From Pseudobdellovibrio sp031428275 (lineage in GTDB: Bacteria; Bdellovibrionota; Bdellovibrionia; Bdellovibrionales; Bdellovibrionaceae): a DNA stretch of 64,000 nucleotides. Location: positions 124,001 to 188,000 of the forward strand of contig JANPPC010000010.1 in the NCBI GenBank assembly GCA_031428275.1. Direction: 5' to 3'. The notes under the pieces are model-generated. The model was not told the origin of the DNA and searched no databases. It saw only the letters and a program-made list of their open reading frames with translations. Both the position numbers and the translations under genes were made by a program. Position 1 is the stretch's first letter. Every line of letters starts with the position of its first letter. Of this stretch, positions 60,994 to 64,000 are shown in pieces.

Positions 60994-61818
60994 ATGGCAT
61001 ATGATCTAGACAAGTCGATTCATCACTATCCCCTTATTGCTTTTGATACCGAAACTAGCGGCCCTTACCCGTTAGAATCTGAGATTGTCGAGCTAGGAGC
61101 AGTCAAGTGGTACAATGGGCAGATCGTAGACCGCTATCAGACGTTGCTGAAGCCTTCAAAACCCATGCGACCAGATAACATAGCTATTCACGGAATCACT
61201 AATGAAATGGTTGCCGATGCCCCTGAAATGAAAGATGAAATTGCTAAATTTTGTAAGTTTATTGATGGCTCAGTTTTGATGGCTCACCATGCGCCGTTTG
61301 ATTTAGGTTTTTTAACCATTGAGATTGAAAAGGCTTCTTTGCCATTCCCGCCAAGCTTACAAGTTTGTACCAGTTTAATTTCACGAGCTTTACTGACGAC
61401 CACAAACCATAAATTGCAAACTTTGGTTAAAGAACTGGGCTTAACGGGCGGAGCTGCACACCGGGCTTACGATGATGCCTACGCCTGCTTACAGGTATTC
61501 TTTAAAGCCTGTGAAAAATTAGGTGAAGATGTTTCTTTACGCCGCGTACTTGAGATTCAGAAAAAAGAAATTAATTGGAACAAGTATCGGGTTTGGTCAT
61601 CACAAGACGAAAAAATAATCACTTTAGCTAAAGCGGCCCTTGAGCAGCGTTTGATTAATGTTGTCTACGAAGGTGGGCAAACTAAGGGTAAGCCGCGTCC
61701 CATTAGGCCGATGGGTTTAGTGCGTAACCCTGATGGCGACTATCTACATGCAGAGTGTGGACTTGATATGCAGAGAAAACGATTCTATCTAGACAAAATT
61801 TTAGATTTCGATCGCTAG
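60994..61818 (+). CDS. DEDDh exonuclease fused to a WYL-like domain
   Basis: 274 residues. The first 180 form a DnaQ-type 3'-5' exonuclease: FDTETSG (Asp18, Glu20), HHAPFDLGFL (Asp103) and HRAYDDAYA (His156, Asp161). The last 60 or so (about 213-274) match the WYL pattern: ALEQRLINVVYEGG, IRPMGLVRNPDGDYLHAEC and RFYLDKILDF. WYL domains bind ligands or nucleic acid and often control regulators. The fusion might make nuclease activity ligand- or nucleotide-dependent. Its stop overlaps that of the opposing lspA by 4 bases. Confidence 0.85.
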   Translation: MAYDLDKSIHHYPLIAFDTETSGPYPLESEIVELGAVKWYNGQIVDRYQTLLKPSKPMRPDNIAIHGITNEMVADAPEMKDEIAKFCKFIDGSVLMAHHAPFDLGFLTIEIEKASLPFPPSLQVCTSLISRALLTTTNHKLQTLVKELGLTGGAAHRAYDDAYACLQVFFKACEKLGEDVSLRRVLEIQKKEINWNKYRVWSSQDEKIITLAKAALEQRLINVVYEGGQTKGKPRPIRPMGLVRNPDGDYLHAECGLDMQRKRFYLDKILDFDR

Positions 61819-62762
61819 TCTTTTACATCTTCTTTGTATTCGACAACTTCAACAGTTTTTTCAGAATTAATTTTAATTAGTTTTTCTTTAATTTGTTCAG
61901 CCAGTTCTTCTAGGTGTCTAAATTCGTCCCCCGCACGAAGCTTAAGAGCGGCTCTTTGTTTAGATAAGCCTTTGCCCTCTAAGGCATCATTCAAGAATCT
62001 TTCGAACGCATAAAGTGGACCCGCTATTCGGTGCGAAATCATTTTGCCTACCGAAAATAATATGATCGAAAAAGTCAGTGTTAAAGCCAAGAAACTATAT
62101 AAAAAAGGTTCGGTGAAGCGGCTAATTAATGCATCGTTTTGCCCGGTTATCTCTTGAATCGTAACTTTTAAGTATGTGTATGAAAATACAAGGCTGATTA
62201 AGGTTAAAAATAAGCCCGTCGCAGCGAACAAACTTGAATATTTAATCTGAAAGCTTTTATTAACCCAGAATGCTTTTCGACTATTATTATTGGGCCAAAT
62301 TTGTTCGCCATGTTTTAAAACTGAATAACTAATCAAAAAGTACCCAACCCACTGAATGACGTCGGCAACGTTCCAGACGGGTGAGTTCCAGGTTTTGTAT
62401 TCAACCGCGATGAAATCAATCACATAACCATAAAAAATTCGATCAAGGACATTACCAAAAATTCCACCGACCAGAATAGATAGTCCGATTCGTAACGGCA
62501 TTATGCGAACTGGTATAAGGTACTGAACGAGCGCGTACAGGCTTAGTAGAAATACGCCACTAGTTGAAAGTGTTACAATGCGTAGTACGGCAGGTAACTC
62601 TGCGAAAAGCCCCAGCATTGCTCCGTGATTGTGTATTAAAATTAGTTTTAAAATACCATAGTTTTGCTCACTAATTCCGGAAGCCCAAACTTTTGTAATT
62701 TGGTCGACGATAATAATCAAAAGCAAAGTGCCGACGACAAAAAACCAATCTTTTCTTTTCAT
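61815..62762 (-). CDS. lspA: Signal peptidase II fused to a HAMP-like domain
   Basis: 315 residues, nearly twice the usual LspA (about 160). The first 150 are a complete lipoprotein signal peptidase: VDQITKVW, NHGAMLG, GNVLDRI (Asp107) and WNVADVIQ (Asp134), with four membrane segments. Two more membrane segments follow (about 178-198 and 220-240), with a short periplasmic loop between them. Then a HAMP-like stretch begins with ISHRIAGPLYAFERFL and includes LRAGDEFRHLEELAEQIKEKL. The C-terminus has no kinase or receiver. Fusion of LspA to a signalling-type module suggests membrane-state sensing or a scaffold. Confidence 0.87.
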   Translation of the reverse strand: MKRKDWFFVVGTLLLIIIVDQITKVWASGISEQNYGILKLILIHNHGAMLGLFAELPAVLRIVTLSTSGVFLLSLYALVQYLIPVRIMPLRIGLSILVGGIFGNVLDRIFYGYVIDFIAVEYKTWNSPVWNVADVIQWVGYFLISYSVLKHGEQIWPNNNSRKAFWVNKSFQIKYSSLFAATGLFLTLISLVFSYTYLKVTIQEITGQNDALISRFTEPFLYSFLALTLTFSIILFSVGKMISHRIAGPLYAFERFLNDALEGKGLSKQRAALKLRAGDEFRHLEELAEQIKEKLIKINSEKTVEVVEYKEDVKD

Positions 62763-62791
62763 GTCTGTATTGTGCCGTTATACTCGATAAA

Positions 62792-64000
62792 ATGAAATCT
62801 GAAAAAAAAATCAATGCTCGATTTATACAAATAGTCTTGGCTGCGCTAGTGCTATTCAACTTTAGTCTAGCCGAAGCAAAAAAAGTAAAAGCTAAAACGA
62901 AAGTATTTTCAAGTGATTCGCCGGCGACAATATTAAAAAAGTACGGAATTGATAGCTCGCATGTCAGTTTAGAAATCCGTAACGACGATGATGAAGTTTT
63001 AGCCGTCAACGCGAAAGAAAAAAAGATTCCGGCTTCAGTTTCAAAAATTTTGACAAGTTTTGCTGTGCTGAAACGGTTTCCGTTAGGATCAAAATTTTAT
63101 ACGCGAGTTTATTTTGATCAAAAAAATATTTATTTAAAAGGCGGCGGAGACCCGGGTTTTGTGTCTGAAAACATGTGGTTTTTAGCGAATGAGTTAACTC
63201 GTTCAGGAATTAAAACGATCCCAGGTGATTTAATTATTGATGACACTTTGTTTGACCAGGTTCGCTTTGATGATAGTCGTGAAGATAAGCGGGTCGATCG
63301 TGCTTACGATTCTCCGGTGGGAGCGATGAGCTTTAATTGGAATGCCGTGAACGTATTTGTAAGGCCCGGAGAAGCGGGGCAAAAAGCTCGCGCTTTTGTT
63401 GATCCAGATACGGGCTATTTTGAACTGCGAAATGAAACAAAAACCGTTTCGGGCGCAGCTAAAAAAGAATTGGTTGTTTCAATTTCCAACGAAAGTAAAA
63501 CGATTGTCGTTAGCGGAGAAATTTCGACCGGATCTGCTGAAAAAGCAATTTTTAAAAGTGTAAGCGAACCTGATATTTGGAGCGGGGTAAATTTTAAAGT
63601 ATTTTTAAAGCAGCGTGGAATTGAAATAAAAGGTGTTACAAAGGCGGGTAAGGTGTCTGTATCTGCCGACTTGATTGCCACTTTGGAAAGTAAAAATCTT
63701 TCATATATTTTAGCGGATATGAATAAGTTTTCAAATAATTTTGTCGCTGAAATGCTAACGAAGAATTTAGCAGCAGGCGAAGATAAAACAAATGCATCTC
63801 TTAAAGATGGTGTCGATGTCATTCGCGCAGAACTGAATGGTATTGGTTTGAATGTAAACGATTTTGAGGTTTATAATCCGTCTGGTTTAACTCGAAAAAA
63901 TAAACTTTCTTCACACGCGCTAAATCGTGTTTTATTGGCCATTAAAAATGACTTTTCAATTTACCCGACTTTTTTGGAAGGCTTGCCGATAGCTGGAGTC
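62792..64000 (+). CDS. dacB: D-Ala-D-Ala carboxypeptidase/endopeptidase, PBP4 (DacB) family, 3' end outside window
   Basis: 403 residues visible, with no stop before the window end. A signal peptide (about 1-28) is followed by the active-site SxxK in PASVSKIL and SNNF at the SxN position, with GGGDPGF typical of class C PBPs. It cuts peptidoglycan peptides in the periplasm. In B. bacteriovorus PBP4 homologues act on prey peptidoglycan during invasion; whether this is one of them is inference. It is divergent from lspA with a 29-base gap. Confidence 0.9.
   Translation, partial: MKSEKKINARFIQIVLAALVLFNFSLAEAKKVKAKTKVFSSDSPATILKKYGIDSSHVSLEIRNDDDEVLAVNAKEKKIPASVSKILTSFAVLKRFPLGSKFYTRVYFDQKNIYLKGGGDPGFVSENMWFLANELTRSGIKTIPGDLIIDDTLFDQVRFDDSREDKRVDRAYDSPVGAMSFNWNAVNVFVRPGEAGQKARAFVDPDTGYFELRNETKTVSGAAKKELVVSISNESKTIVVSGEISTGSAEKAIFKSVSEPDIWSGVNFKVFLKQRGIEIKGVTKAGKVSVSADLIATLESKNLSYILADMNKFSNNFVAEMLTKNLAAGEDKTNASLKDGVDVIRAELNGIGLNVNDFEVYNPSGLTRKNKLSSHALNRVLLAIKNDFSIYPTFLEGLPIAGV

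Overview
The window looks like chromosome of a low-to-mid G+C member of the Bdellovibrionota (Bdellovibrio / Pseudobdellovibrio-like predatory bacteria). This is an inference from protein flavour: several flagellin genes side by side with sigma-28 promoters, many lipoproteins and secreted proteins of unknown function, a Pal/CpoB envelope block, a PilZ protein, a PBP4-type carboxypeptidase, and dense gene packing with frequent ATGA overlaps. No rRNA, tRNA, phage, insertion sequence or CRISPR array was seen, so this is mostly core chromosome with lineage-specific envelope genes.

Layout. 1-4.5 kb: end of a SpoIIE-like phosphatase, citrate synthase, a LEA-like lipoprotein, a HIT protein, then a 386-base gap with what looks like a structured RNA carrying a 14-codon ORF and its own terminator, followed by an aldehyde-dehydrogenase-like protein that lacks its catalytic residues. 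4.3-9 kb: a small zinc-ribbon protein, a collagen-like lipoprotein, Ddl, a lipoprotein and a GNAT acetyltransferase. 9-13.7 kb: ferredoxin, endonuclease III, a DoxX-like protein and a complete thiamine ABC transporter (ThiB-ThiP-ThiQ).

14.5-25.1 kb is the motility block: three flagellin genes, each with its own sigma-28-like promoter, long leader and terminator; then FlaG (apparently leaderless), FliD, FliS and a FliT-like chaperone; then a TPR protein and a histidine kinase/response regulator pair running into rsmD-coaD-aminotransferase. MotA/MotB sit at 58.3-60.2 kb behind another sigma-28-like promoter.

28-45.8 kb: a vWA lipoprotein with Ig-like repeats, a large HExxH peptidase/propeller/barrel protein, the pal-lipoprotein-cpoB-tsaD-rsmA-smpB run, a lipoprotein made of 11-residue repeats, a TSUP exporter with its DUF1634 partner, a PilZ protein with an FtsJ-type methyltransferase, a Wzz-like protein and a YkgJ protein. 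45.8-53.9 kb, mostly on the minus strand: RfaE2-like cytidylyltransferase, RDD protein, RsmE, PrmA, RluB-type pseudouridine synthase, DsbD and an acyl-CoA ligase. 53.9-57.6 kb: a KAS III-like enzyme with an altered triad, a FabG-like reductase and two alpha/beta hydrolases. 60-64 kb: an outer-membrane barrel protein, an exonuclease-WYL fusion, an LspA-HAMP fusion and the start of a PBP4 gene.

The best candidates for something undescribed are the structured RNA with a micro-ORF (2675-2876), the LspA-HAMP and exonuclease-WYL fusions, the catalytically altered ALDH and KAS III proteins, and a CTAGAC/GTCTAG hexamer that recurs in many of the noncoding gaps.
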